Shown here in pieces: positions 26,565 to 35,618 of a stretch of 64,000 bases of DNA. Each line of letters opens with the position of its first letter. Within the stretch, counting starts at the first letter, position 1. This DNA is from RHLJ01 sp040222455 (GTDB taxonomy: Bacteria > Bacteroidota > Rhodothermia > Balneolales > Balneolaceae): positions 372,001-436,000 of the forward strand of contig JAVKDD010000020.1 of assembly GCA_040222455.1 (NCBI GenBank). Reading direction: 5' to 3'. The notes under the pieces are model-generated. The model did no database searches, had not been told where the DNA came from, and saw nothing but the letters and a program-made list of their open reading frames with translations. The translations under genes were made by a program, and so were the position numbers.

Positions 26565-27989
26565 ATGAAAAGAGCGATTGTTTGGTTTAGAAATGATTTA
26601 AGAATTCATGATAATCAAGCTTTAGCAGAAGCATGTAAGGCTGGGGAAATTCTTCCACTGTATTGTTTTGATCCACGTCATTTCAAAAGAACCCAATATG
26701 GATTCGAAAAAACGGGGTCATTTAGAGCAAATTTTTTAAGAGAATCGATTATAGATCTAAGAAAAAGCATTAGGAATCTTGGAGGCGAATTAATTATTCG
26801 TTTTGGTATGCCAGAAGTTGAAATATCAAAACTAGTTCAAGAACACGCTATTAACAATGTTTTTGTTCATAAAGAAATAACAAAAGAAGAAACAGATGTA
26901 GAGGAAGCAGTTAATCTGGCTTTAGAAATACCTGTTACTTATTTCTGGGGGAATACACTCTACCATATTGAGGAAGTGTTATCACAAGTAGAAGATATCC
27001 CTGATGTATTTAGCACATTTAGAAAAAAAATCGAAAAAAAGACAGAAGTTCGAAAACTGATTTCAGCCCCAGATTTTATACCCTTAATTGAAGGAGTTAA
27101 TCCTGGAGTTATTCCTGAATTAAGTGAGCTAGGAATCGAAAAAAAAAGCTTAGATCCTAGAACAGCTTATCTATTCATGGGTGGAGAAACTAATGCTATA
27201 AAAAGACTTCAAGAATATATTTGGGAACAGGATTTATTGAAGAATTATAAATTTACCAGAAATGGAATGCTGGGCGCAGACTACTCCACAAAATTTTCTC
27301 CCTGGTTAGCTAACGGTACATTATCACCTCGTAAAATATATTGGGAGGTTAAAAAATATGAACAAGAACGCACTAAAAACGTCTCAACCTATTGGTTGAT
27401 ATTTGAACTCATATGGAGAGATTTTTTTAAGTTTTCTGCATTGAAGCACGGAGATAGGATTTTTCATAAAGGGGGTATACAAAGAAAAAACAGAGAATGG
27501 AGTACGAATAAAACCAATTTTTGGAAATGGGCAAACGGCGAAACAGGATTTCCTTTTATTGATGCAAATATGATAGAATTAAATGAAACAGGATTCATGA
27601 GTAATCGGGGAAGGCAAAATGTTGCTAGTTTTTTGGCGCAAAATCTAAATATTGATTGGAGAATGGGAGCGGAATATTTTGAATCGTTGCTTTTAGACTA
27701 TGACCCTTGCTCTAATTATGGAAACTGGGCGTACAATGCAACGGTTGGTCATGATCCAAGAAACAGATATTTCAATATTTTAAATCAAGCCGAGAGATAT
27801 GATAAAAAAGGAGATTATGTTAGACATTGGCTTCCCAAATTAAAACATGTACCAAAAGAGCTCGTACATCAGTCTTACACAATACAAACCGAAGAAGAAA
27901 AGTTATATGAAATACAGATTGGAATTGATTATCCTAAACCAATGATAAATTTGGAGAAAAGCTATGAAGAAATCAAAAATAGAGCGTAA
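26565..27989 (+). CDS. Cryptochrome/photolyase, DASH type
   Basis: 474 aa. N-terminal photolyase alpha/beta domain (IVWFRNDLRIHDNQAL), then the FAD-binding helical domain with TFWKWANG-like, NRGRQNVASFLAQNL, WRMGAEYFESLLLDYD and the DASH signature CSNYGNWAYNATVGHDPRNRYFNILNQA (in pieces across about residues 385-415). DASH proteins repair cyclobutane dimers, mainly in single-stranded DNA, using light and FAD with an MTHF antenna. Two small genes follow, the second a DUF2256 protein, a partner often found beside such photolyases. Confidence 0.95.
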   Translation: MKRAIVWFRNDLRIHDNQALAEACKAGEILPLYCFDPRHFKRTQYGFEKTGSFRANFLRESIIDLRKSIRNLGGELIIRFGMPEVEISKLVQEHAINNVFVHKEITKEETDVEEAVNLALEIPVTYFWGNTLYHIEEVLSQVEDIPDVFSTFRKKIEKKTEVRKLISAPDFIPLIEGVNPGVIPELSELGIEKKSLDPRTAYLFMGGETNAIKRLQEYIWEQDLLKNYKFTRNGMLGADYSTKFSPWLANGTLSPRKIYWEVKKYEQERTKNVSTYWLIFELIWRDFFKFSALKHGDRIFHKGGIQRKNREWSTNKTNFWKWANGETGFPFIDANMIELNETGFMSNRGRQNVASFLAQNLNIDWRMGAEYFESLLLDYDPCSNYGNWAYNATVGHDPRNRYFNILNQAERYDKKGDYVRHWLPKLKHVPKELVHQSYTIQTEEEKLYEIQIGIDYPKPMINLEKSYEEIKNRA

Positions 27990-28188
27990 AGCCAGAATTT
28001 TATATTTAAAATCTAGGGCGAAAACTTCTGATGTGGTACGATCATCAGAAGTAACTCGCGCCTTATTTTCTGAAACATGGAGAAGCTATCTAGATGAAGT
28101 AAATATGGTTTCAATCAATAGGAAGAACAGAAAAGAAACAAAGGTCGACAACTCAAAAAAAACTATATATTTATCTTTGGTAGATTAA
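27964..28188 (+). CDS. Small basic protein of unknown function between photolyase and DUF2256 gene
   Basis: 74-aa Lys/Arg-rich frame starting ATG inside the last 26 bases of the photolyase and ending 19 bases before the DUF2256 gene. I recognise no domain. Continuous open frame, overlap with the upstream stop and strand continuity favour a real gene translated by coupling; low complexity of the C-terminus argues caution. Confidence 0.45.
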   Translation: MKKSKIERKARILYLKSRAKTSDVVRSSEVTRALFSETWRSYLDEVNMVSINRKNRKETKVDNSKKTIYLSLVD

Positions 28189-28207
28189 TTGAATTTCGGA
28201 CTTAATT

Positions 28208-28354
28208 ATGGGAAGAACAAAGAAGAAGTCTGATTTACCCACCAAAATGTGTTTAATCTGTAACCGACCTTTTAGTTGGAGAAAGAAATGGGAAAAAGAT
28301 TGGGTTAATGTTAAGTATTGTAGCGAACGTTGCAGAAGGAACTCAAAAACGTAA
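28208..28354 (+). CDS. DUF2256 zinc-ribbon-like protein
   Basis: A 48-aa protein read from ATG 28208 to TAA 28354. It matches the DUF2256 pattern: KKSDLPTKMCLIC, RPFSWRKKWEKDW, and VKYCSERCRR. Two CxxC/CxxxC pairs suggest a zinc-binding knuckle. The family is commonly encoded beside photolyase or cryptochrome genes, and here it is two genes after the DASH photolyase; function unknown. Its last 12 bases overlap the convergent SDR gene. Confidence 0.9.
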   Translation: MGRTKKKSDLPTKMCLICNRPFSWRKKWEKDWVNVKYCSERCRRNSKT

Positions 28355-29071
28355 ACGATCCCAAACAAACTGAGGTGTTAGTTTTGCAATCAAAGCAATT
28401 AACCCCCAACGTTTAGTGATATAGACATGATTTTTTCTGGCTTCAATAGACTTAATCATTTGCTTTACAGCTTTTTCAGTTGTTGATACCCAAAACATGC
28501 CTTTATTGTTTTCAGTCATTTCAGACTTGACAAAGCCTGGCTTTATATCTGTTATAATTATATCAAGATTCATTCGATTGGCTTTTTGGCGAAATCCAGT
28601 CATATAATTTGAAATAAAATGCTTTGAGGCAGTATAAGCTGCAGCTCGACCTGAGGCAAGAGTTGAAGCGATAGAGGACATTCCAACAATTTGCCCCGAT
28701 TGTTTATTATCAATGAAATATTGAAAAGCTATATTTATTCCATGAGAAAAGGCAGTAACATTTACATCGATAGTTTGTTTATCCGATGGCCAGTTAAGTT
28801 TTCTGGAATCTCTTCCAACACCCGCATTTAAAATCATGATATCCATTCCGCCCATTTCTTTAATAAGATCGGAATAGGTTTTCTCAGCGGTTTCGTGTTC
28901 AGTGACATCAAGTGCTCTAAAATGAGCTAGTTTGCCAATTTCATTCTTTAATTCTTCAAGACGCTCTTTTCTTCTTCCAATTAATCCAACAGTGTAACCT
29001 TTTTGTGATAATTGTATGGCAAGTTCTCTTCCTATTCCTGAGGTAGCACCTGTAATTACTACTTTCTTCAT
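28343..29071 (-). CDS. Short-chain dehydrogenase/reductase
   Basis: 242-aa classical SDR: cofactor loop TGATSGIGREL, NAG motif (ILNAGVG), catalytic Ser of MSSIAS and YTASK (Tyr/Lys pair), and PGFVKSEMT. Arg residues after strand 2 (GRRKERL) favour NADPH. C-terminal helix is hydrophobic/basic, as in SDRs that sit on membranes. Its start overlaps the TolC-like gene by four bases, so it is the last gene of that minus-strand group. Substrate not predictable. Confidence 0.9.
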   Translation of the reverse strand: MKKVVITGATSGIGRELAIQLSQKGYTVGLIGRRKERLEELKNEIGKLAHFRALDVTEHETAEKTYSDLIKEMGGMDIMILNAGVGRDSRKLNWPSDKQTIDVNVTAFSHGINIAFQYFIDNKQSGQIVGMSSIASTLASGRAAAYTASKHFISNYMTGFRQKANRMNLDIIITDIKPGFVKSEMTENNKGMFWVSTTEKAVKQMIKSIEARKNHVYITKRWGLIALIAKLTPQFVWDRLRF

Positions 29072-30306
29072 TCTATCGATTCTAAACTTTCAGATAAATA
29101 ATTAATAAGAGGTTGATCAATGATCACATCAAAAGTAATTAGAAATTCTAGATATTGCTCAATTACTCGTTGTTGAGATTTTAGAAGTATTTCATCGAGT
29201 TTAAGAATTCCTTCTTTTAAATCGAGAATTGCAATTGGATCATAGTCTTCAATTCTACCAAGATTATCTACTAAAGTGTCTAGATCAATTTTCGTAACTT
29301 CATCTACTATCATTTTATGATGTATGAGAAGTTTTTTTAAATGTTCATATTCAAGCAGTTTCTTAACAGAATCTTGATATTGTTCAGCTTCAAATTCATT
29401 TTTAAGCTCAATTTCATCTAGTTTTCGTTCTGCAATTTGGGGACGATTGTTCTGGAAAATTGGAATGGTAAATCCAATCGAATATCCAATTTCGGAATCA
29501 CGATTTGTAAATGGAAAATATTCTGCTTGAATGAATCCAATATCAAAATCTGCTTTTTCAACCCGAACTTCTTGTCGTGCTACTTCAATTCTTTGTGATA
29601 TTAAATCAAGTTCTACAGATGAGAGTGATGACGTCGCAATTTGGGAAGAAATATCTTCTATTTTTTCTACAGAGATCAAGTTGAATGTACTCCAATCAAA
29701 AGCGGATTTATTTAATAGAGTAGCTATAAGTTGTTGGGTTTGGTTCCACTCAACCAATGCATTATCAAGAGATTCTAAACCTTCAATTTGATCCAGCATG
29801 GCTTCTGCAAAGTCACGTGCATCAAACAAATCACTTTCCATATTATTCTGAAAAACGGATGTTTTTTTTGAAATCAAGGATTGTTGTTCGGTGATTATAT
29901 CGTGCCTCCTCTTTTTAAAAAAGTAAGAAGCTAGAAGTTCATATCTATTTGCTAGATTTTCTTTAAACTCAATTCTTCTACGAATAGTTAGTTCTTGTTT
30001 AGTAGCATTAAAAAGTGCATTATTTCTTCTAATTTTCCAAGGGTTGGAAGGTCTTAAGCGCAATGCATACTGAAGGTCTTCATAAATTAGTTCATCATTT
30101 CCGGCTCTGATTTCAAGCTCGTCTAAAATGGGTACCCTATAATTGGAAGGTTTAAGAAAATCTATTTGAGCATCATAAGGGAGAAGATTTCGACTTTCAA
30201 AAGCAGTAAGAAGAAAATCAGAAACAGTTTCCTGAGCATTTATTGATGTGGTGATAAAAAAAATCACTCCCAAAATAGAAAATGCCTTTTTGACGTATTG
30301 AATCAT
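29068..30306 (-). CDS. TolC-like outer-membrane efflux family protein
   Basis: 412 aa with a cleavable signal (about residues 1-24, ending SINAQ) and long amphipathic helices with coiled-coil content typical of the outer membrane efflux fold. A segment FTIPIFQNNRPQIAERKLDEIELK resembles the TolC strand-then-helix repeat. It is shorter and more divergent than standard TolC, so channel formation is inferred. It overlaps the HlyD-like gene by four bases and together they form an export-type set with DUF4956. Confidence 0.75.
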   Translation of the reverse strand: MIQYVKKAFSILGVIFFITTSINAQETVSDFLLTAFESRNLLPYDAQIDFLKPSNYRVPILDELEIRAGNDELIYEDLQYALRLRPSNPWKIRRNNALFNATKQELTIRRRIEFKENLANRYELLASYFFKKRRHDIITEQQSLISKKTSVFQNNMESDLFDARDFAEAMLDQIEGLESLDNALVEWNQTQQLIATLLNKSAFDWSTFNLISVEKIEDISSQIATSSLSSVELDLISQRIEVARQEVRVEKADFDIGFIQAEYFPFTNRDSEIGYSIGFTIPIFQNNRPQIAERKLDEIELKNEFEAEQYQDSVKKLLEYEHLKKLLIHHKMIVDEVTKIDLDTLVDNLGRIEDYDPIAILDLKEGILKLDEILLKSQQRVIEQYLEFLITFDVIIDQPLINYLSESLESIE

Positions 30307-31298
30307 TTAATAATAATTTTTTCGCCTACAGGAAGTCCATTTTGGTCTGGTATTTCGATAAAAACTTCAAGTCCAAAAGCTTTCACAGAAGTTGACTTCT
30401 GAAGTATTTCAGGCAATACAACTACAGATCCAAACCCAATAATTTTTCCTGTTGAGAATAATTCTTTGTGCTCTAATGCCTGGATTGTAACCGTTTCACC
30501 GAGTACTCTATCTCTATCTTTTTTTCCAACTAAATAACCTACAGCTGATGATGGGTGCAATGGATTAACGGATAGCAAAGAAGTGAATGCCTCAATCTGT
30601 TCATCTTCTTTTACATAAACGTTCTCAATAACCCCTGCAAAAGTAGCATACTTATTTAAACGTAGATCTTCTTCAAGTTTCCAATCCAGTTCCTGTTGCG
30701 CTAGATCAATTCTGGCTTGAATCTGAGATTGATCGAATTGATGATCTTGTCTTAAATCCTGTTCCTTTATATTTACAGCTTCTATTTCAAGTAATCCTTT
30801 ATCTCTTAATGATTTAATTTTGAGAGAAAGCGCAGTTAAACTATCCTTAGGTAAAGAATTATTTCGGTCTTTTAGTATTTCATTCGTAATAGTTCGGTTT
30901 AGATCTATTTGATTTTGAATAAGTGATATCTCACTCTTAATTTCATTATTTATAATCCTTTTTTCGGATTCAAGAAGTTTAATTTCTGATTCAAGAAGCT
31001 TTTGTTTTTCTTCTTTTTCAGATTTAAGCAATTCAACTTCTTTCGAGAGTTTTTGAATTTCTAAATTTAACTCTTGGCTATTGAGTTCTATAAGTAGCTG
31101 ACCTGGTTGAACAGTTTGCCCTGGAACTACATATACAGCATCTATAATTGCAGATTTTTCCGCATTTATTTTATAGTCTTTTGAGTAAGTAATCCCTAAA
31201 AAGGAGCTACTTCCTTTAAAATATTCATTATTTATCGTTAGTAATCCAACAAATAAGATGGCTATAAATACGTAAAAAGAGTTAAGCTTATACTTCAT
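30303..31298 (-). CDS. HlyD-like periplasmic adaptor (membrane fusion protein)
   Basis: 331 aa: N-terminal membrane anchor (about 7-24), first half of a biotinyl-lipoyl domain (IIDAVYVVPGQTVQPGQLLIELNS), a long coiled-coil hairpin (about 75-205, rich in KEEKQKLLESEIKLLESEK), second lipoyl half (KYATFAGVIENVYVKEDEQIEAFTSL) and a beta-barrel domain. This is the order of membrane fusion proteins that join inner-membrane pumps to TolC. No pump gene is adjacent. Confidence 0.85.
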   Translation of the reverse strand: MKYKLNSFYVFIAILFVGLLTINNEYFKGSSSFLGITYSKDYKINAEKSAIIDAVYVVPGQTVQPGQLLIELNSQELNLEIQKLSKEVELLKSEKEEKQKLLESEIKLLESEKRIINNEIKSEISLIQNQIDLNRTITNEILKDRNNSLPKDSLTALSLKIKSLRDKGLLEIEAVNIKEQDLRQDHQFDQSQIQARIDLAQQELDWKLEEDLRLNKYATFAGVIENVYVKEDEQIEAFTSLLSVNPLHPSSAVGYLVGKKDRDRVLGETVTIQALEHKELFSTGKIIGFGSVVVLPEILQKSTSVKAFGLEVFIEIPDQNGLPVGEKIIIK

Positions 31299-31306
31299 GT
31301 TAAAAC

Positions 31307-31984
31307 CTAATTATCTTCTTGAAATGCTCGGTAATCTACTCTAATACGATCGATACCTTCAATTGATTGTAGCTCTGATAAAAATGATGTGTTATCACTT
31401 TTTGGTTTTAACTCAATTGAGTAGTCGAAATCAAAGCGTCCACTCGCTCGTGTACTAACCTGTATATCTTTAAAATGCTTACAATATTTTTCGATGATAA
31501 CAATTGTTTGAGACAGCAACGCCTTATCGTTAAGCCTAAATTGAAGCTTACCTCGAACTCTTTCTCTTGAAGAAAAAGGGCTAAGATGTAAAATCAGAGC
31601 CATAATACAGAACAGAATGGTGCCAACAAAAGCTATGGTATATCCGAAAACTCCGATAGCTAAACCAACACTTAATGAAGCAAATAAAAAGATGATGTTC
31701 CTGGCATCAGAAATTCGAGTTCTGAATCGAATAATAGCAAGCGCACCAAATGCTCCGAGTCCACGAGCCAGACTATCACCAATAGCCATCATTACCATAG
31801 CGGCAACAATAGAACCAAGCGACATAGCTTGAAAGAAATTCTTAGGATAAAGGTGCCCCGAATAGGTAAGTTTATGGGTAATAGCGATTAATGAAGAAAG
31901 TACGAACGACCACAATAATGAATAAAAAACATTCAAAAATGTTGGGTAATCGTAAACCGGTTGATCCGGAAAGAGTTCAAACAT
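31307..31984 (-). CDS. DUF4956 membrane protein
   Basis: 225 aa with four hydrophobic helices (about 15-130) containing LARGLGAFGALAIIRFRTRISDARNI, the conserved core of DUF4956, then a soluble C-terminal ferredoxin-like domain (about 145-225). In other genomes DUF4956 proteins neighbour VTC-type polyphosphate polymerases and CotH kinases; neither is here. As the first gene of a set with HlyD-like and TolC-like genes, it is the only candidate inner-membrane component. Confidence 0.85.
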   Translation of the reverse strand: MFELFPDQPVYDYPTFLNVFYSLLWSFVLSSLIAITHKLTYSGHLYPKNFFQAMSLGSIVAAMVMMAIGDSLARGLGAFGALAIIRFRTRISDARNIIFLFASLSVGLAIGVFGYTIAFVGTILFCIMALILHLSPFSSRERVRGKLQFRLNDKALLSQTIVIIEKYCKHFKDIQVSTRASGRFDFDYSIELKPKSDNTSFLSELQSIEGIDRIRVDYRAFQEDN

Positions 31985-32078
31985 AGTTACTATTTAAATG
32001 CCCAATTAAGGGTGCTGACCAATAAAATATTTCAAACTTAATAATACTACTCTTAGTTTGATATCAAAAGCTTTGCAA

Positions 32079-32627
32079 CTAGGCTTTTTTTAGTTCCGGA
32101 ATTTTAGTTTTTGCAAATTCAAAACTACCAAAAAGAACCCCAGAGTATACAAGATCGCCAGCAATTGTATTCTGGAAAAAAGGTATAGCCATTTCATAAC
32201 AAAGCAATAAGCCTGATATGGTAAGGGGATAATCTGGATCACTTAACCAAACTCCAAAATTTGAAATCACAAAAAAGATTACTGATGCGGATAAGCTACC
32301 CACTAAAATTCTGGATACACTAACTTTTTTGAGAATAAAAATTCCTGCAATTACAATAGCTGCGATAGCGCCATATACCCATAAAAAACCTGGGGTAAAA
32401 ATAGTGAAACCTTGATAATAACTGGCATAAAGAATGTTGTTGATAAGCAGATCACTTATAAACATAGCAACAAATGGAAGGATAAAAGAGAGCTTTTTGT
32501 CAGAGAAATAGGCGGCACCAAATAATGACATCGCACCAATTGGGGCAAAATTATAAGGATGAGGTATTAATCTAGAAATAGCTGCCGCTAAAATTAATCC
32601 TGAGAGAACCAGTAGTCGTTTATTCAT
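32079..32627 (-). CDS. DUF6580 membrane protein, ECF-substrate-component-like
   Basis: 182 aa with five or six hydrophobic helices and the N-terminal ISRLIPHPYNFAPIGAMSLFGAAYF block typical of DUF6580. The fold resembles ECF transporter substrate-binding components, so vitamin or metal uptake is possible. No ECF ATPase or riboswitch is adjacent. Preceded by the terminator of the YceI gene, hence transcribed on its own. Confidence 0.8.
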   Translation of the reverse strand: MNKRLLVLSGLILAAAISRLIPHPYNFAPIGAMSLFGAAYFSDKKLSFILPFVAMFISDLLINNILYASYYQGFTIFTPGFLWVYGAIAAIVIAGIFILKKVSVSRILVGSLSASVIFFVISNFGVWLSDPDYPLTISGLLLCYEMAIPFFQNTIAGDLVYSGVLFGSFEFAKTKIPELKKA

Positions 32628-32655
32628 AATGTGGTTTATAAAGTTTCTCTAAAAT

Positions 32656-32690
32656 AAAAAAAGCATCGCTTCAAATGAAACGATGCTTTT
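32656..32690. terminator. Terminator after the YceI gene
   Basis: AAAAGCATCG (32659-32668) pairs with CGATGCTTTT (32681-32690) around a 12-base loop; T tracts lie on both strands. It separates the YceI and DUF6580 genes. Confidence 0.85.
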
Positions 32691-32736
32691 AAAAAGTAAT
32701 CGGTTTTTTAGGATCAATAAACTAAGTTTGATTTAC

Positions 32737-33342
32737 CTATTTGGTTGCATTGAGTTCCAAATTGAGAGTAACATCAACTTCGTTACCTACAACTGCATCA
32801 GAAACCCAATCACCTGTTCCAACACCAAAATCGTTTCGTAGTAAAGTAAATTCAGATGAGATACCAGCAATCAACCCATTTTCTCTTCTAGGATGATCCA
32901 TTACACCTAGCAAAGTGAAAGGAAGTTCAAAATCTGTACTTACATCTTTAATAGTCAGAGTTCCGTAAGCAACAAACTCGTTGTCACCAGTAGATTCAAT
33001 TTTTGAACTAGTAAATTTAATGCTTGAGAATTTTTCTGCATTAAAGAAGTCTGGAGATTGAAGATGTCCATCTCTTCGTTCATTTTTAGTATTAATGCTG
33101 GGAACTTGAATTTCGACATCAATGCTACTTTCAGCTAGATTGTCTGGTGAGAATTTTACATCTGCTGTGTATTCTTCAAAAGCTCCGGGTACCTTTGCAA
33201 AGAAATGGCGTATTTCAAAGTTGATTGAACTGTGAGATTTATCAATTGACCAGGACATTGCGTCCATTTTAACCATAGCAATTGACGCCAGTGAAAACGT
33301 GGCTAAAGCAAGAATCGTGAATATTTTTTTTGAAAGTTTCAT
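32737..33342 (-). CDS. YceI-family periplasmic protein
   Basis: 201 aa with an N-terminal signal (about 1-23) and the YceI lipocalin-like barrel: SWSIDKSHSSINFEIRHFF, DVEIQVPSINTKNERRDGHLQSPDFFNAEKFSSIKF, GTLTIKDVSTDFELPF. YceI barrels bind polyisoprenoids such as ubiquinone-like lipids. The C-terminal strand VGNEVDVTLNLEL is present, so the barrel is complete. Probably monocistronic. Confidence 0.92.
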   Translation of the reverse strand: MKLSKKIFTILALATFSLASIAMVKMDAMSWSIDKSHSSINFEIRHFFAKVPGAFEEYTADVKFSPDNLAESSIDVEIQVPSINTKNERRDGHLQSPDFFNAEKFSSIKFTSSKIESTGDNEFVAYGTLTIKDVSTDFELPFTLLGVMDHPRRENGLIAGISSEFTLLRNDFGVGTGDWVSDAVVGNEVDVTLNLELNATK

Positions 33343-33474
33343 TGAAATAATAATTTATTTTTGGGTTTAATAATAAGAACTCATCATTGAGAGAAATAAT
33401 TCCTTTAATGTTAAAGTATATTTAGCTAGTCTGAAAATTAGTTTTTGCTATCGCATTGATAGACAAAGAATAAG

Positions 33475-34083
33475 CTACCTAGCTGGACTCGTAAAACGAT
33501 TTTCTTTTATTCTAAATCGCCAGGGTAGTTTCGCATCTTCTCCAGCGTAATCAACGCCAACTCTGGGAGAAGAAATAATTTTTGATTTCGAAATTACTAT
33601 ATCCCGATCTTCTATCCAGATTACATTTCCAAGTAAATCCAATCCGTAATTAGAAATGCTAATCCCTAAAGCTTGAGATACGATCCCCGGTCCACCACCA
33701 ACAGATCGTTCAATTTTTGTTTTATTTCTTCTTGATAAGATGTGTTTAATTCCCTCTAATGGTTCGACCCCTCTAATTAAAACGGCGTCTGCCAGTCCAC
33801 TTTTATTAGTAACAACGTTAAATAAGTGATGTATTCCATAGCATAAATACACATAAGCAAAACCAGCTTCACCAAACATGATTTTTGTTCGGTCGGTTTT
33901 ACCATGAATGTGTGAATGACAGGCCTTGTCGGTTCTTCCATTGTAAGCTTCGGTTTCAACAATTATTCCTGATGTGTAAACACCATTAATATTTGTACAA
34001 AGTACTTTGCCAAGTAAGTCTTGTGCAATTTGCACAACATTGTCTCTTTCGTAAAAAAGACGGGCGACTTTCTTATTGTTCAT
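33475..34083 (-). CDS. 3-methyladenine DNA glycosylase (MPG/AAG family)
   Basis: Excises alkylated purines, starting base excision repair. The 202-aa sequence has the AAG-fold blocks ARDLLGKVL-like (AQDLLGKVLCT), IVETEAYNGRTDKACHSHIHGKT with the catalytic Glu, MFGEAGFAYVYLCYGIHHLFNVVT, AVLIRGVEPLEG and the C-terminal PWRFRI. Full length for the bacterial family. Ends 11 bases into a small hypothetical gene's frame, pointing to one transcript. Confidence 0.94.
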   Translation of the reverse strand: MNNKKVARLFYERDNVVQIAQDLLGKVLCTNINGVYTSGIIVETEAYNGRTDKACHSHIHGKTDRTKIMFGEAGFAYVYLCYGIHHLFNVVTNKSGLADAVLIRGVEPLEGIKHILSRRNKTKIERSVGGGPGIVSQALGISISNYGLDLLGNVIWIEDRDIVISKSKIISSPRVGVDYAGEDAKLPWRFRIKENRFTSPAR

Positions 34084-34570
34084 TTAAACTCATTGAAAAT
34101 AAATTATAAATCTTAGGATTCTTTGATTTAGTGAACTCTAAAAATAAACGATTAAACTCTTTATCATTTCCTAGAATGGTTGGTACCCAAAGTTTATTTG
34201 AATTATTAGTTTCGAAAACTAAATACTGGATTCCCGAAACTAATTTTAACTCTAAATTTGAAAGTTCTTCCCAGGTATAAGCTTTTTTAAATCCAAAGTA
34301 GTCGGTTGCACAAATTTCATTTGGATTAAGTGTCACCGGATAAATAAATCCCATAATGAATAAAAAGAGAGATAATATGAATGACAATCCGAGAGGCAGA
34401 AGATTAAATAATAGAAGATCTAAAAAGCGATCTAATACAAAACCCTCTTTAATTAAAATAAAAAGAGATAAAGGAAAAGTGATTGTTAGTGTAAGAATTT
34501 TTGCAAGAGAGTGACATAGTTTAAGACTTTTTAAGAAGGAAATTTGAAATAGGTAGTTCTCTTTCATCAA
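34073..34570 (-). CDS. Hypothetical membrane protein with C-terminal PH-like segment
   Basis: 165 aa, not recognised. Two hydrophobic helices (about 25-45 and 50-78), then a soluble part (EICATDYFGFKKAYTWEELSNLELK) that looks like the start of a bacterial PH-like domain of small membrane proteins. It overlaps the upstream yihY stop by four bases and the downstream glycosylase start by 11, so it is translated as part of that three-gene unit. Function unknown. Confidence 0.65.
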   Translation of the reverse strand: MMKENYLFQISFLKSLKLCHSLAKILTLTITFPLSLFILIKEGFVLDRFLDLLLFNLLPLGLSFILSLFLFIMGFIYPVTLNPNEICATDYFGFKKAYTWEELSNLELKLVSGIQYLVFETNNSNKLWVPTILGNDKEFNRLFLEFTKSKNPKIYNLFSMSLNEQ

Positions 34571-35475
34571 TCCAAAGAAGCGTAGGGATTTTCCTCATAC
34601 GATGATTTTGTTGCATAATAAGTCTCTTTAAAAGCTCGTGTGAGAATTACAGAAACTACAAATAGAAGAGAAGTATAAAACGCCCAGATTCCAATAATTA
34701 CAAAAATAGCATAGCCCTGATAAAAATATTGATATGTAGAAAAAGCATATCCTAAATATAGACTTACTAATAGTTTAGCAAGCTCAAATAAAACTGTATA
34801 AATAGTAGCACCAGTGAGAGAAACGATTGGTGAAATCCGTCTCTCACTTACAAATCTGAAAATTGTGTACATCAAAAAAAAGGTAAAGATGATGGGAAGT
34901 GTGAAATCGAGTAAGTCATAGACCCAAGGTAATCTGATTACAATATCAGTATAAGGGATACGGATTACACTCAAATCCAGAATAGAAATGACTGATATTA
35001 CCAAGCTAAAAAAAAGGAAAATAGACCCAATCACTCCGAAGCCAAGAAAATTATAAAGGATATCTTTTAGAGGATGTTTTTTGTCTTTTATATCAAAAAC
35101 ATCAAAAATTACATGTTTAAAGCTGTGTAATAAGCCTTGAGTAAAGAGCATGAGAATAATAAGACCAGCAATTCCAAATACATTACGGGCACCAACTAAA
35201 GGGGTTAAAAGATTCTCTAAAGTTTCTTCTCCTTGAATAATATCAGACTCAGTAGTTTCGAAGGTGAAAACCGGGATTAATTCTGTGCCGTAACGCACAA
35301 TCTCTTCAAAAGCTGTATCAAAAGAGAGTATATACCCAATAATTGAGATAAGAATTAATGTGAAAGGTATTGCACAAATAAACAAATTGAAGGTAATAGC
35401 GGAAGCATTAAAGAAAATATCCTTGTCGCTTAACAGGTTTAATGACTTTTTCCAGAAATACTTTGTTTGTTGCAC
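34567..35475 (-). CDS. YihY/BrkB-family inner-membrane protein
   Basis: 302 aa with six hydrophobic helices and the YihY pattern: a start KSLNLLSDKDIFFNASAITFNLFICAIPF, then the LVGARNVFGIAGLIILMLFTQGLLHSFKHV region. Once called ribonuclease BN by mistake; now treated as a transporter-like family of unknown substrate. First gene of the yihY-hypothetical-glycosylase unit, divergent from mutS with 143 bases between. Confidence 0.85.
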   Translation of the reverse strand: MQQTKYFWKKSLNLLSDKDIFFNASAITFNLFICAIPFTLILISIIGYILSFDTAFEEIVRYGTELIPVFTFETTESDIIQGEETLENLLTPLVGARNVFGIAGLIILMLFTQGLLHSFKHVIFDVFDIKDKKHPLKDILYNFLGFGVIGSIFLFFSLVISVISILDLSVIRIPYTDIVIRLPWVYDLLDFTLPIIFTFFLMYTIFRFVSERRISPIVSLTGATIYTVLFELAKLLVSLYLGYAFSTYQYFYQGYAIFVIIGIWAFYTSLLFVVSVILTRAFKETYYATKSSYEENPYASLD

Positions 35476-35618
35476 AGAGTGAGTTTGTTTAAAGTAAAAT
35501 ACATGGGTTCAGGCTTTAATTCAAAACTTGGATGACGCTTAGTTTTTAACTCAATTCATTGCTATGTTTCGAACTTTAGATTTCACCTAAAGATGTTAGC
35601 AAAAGCATAATAAGAACG

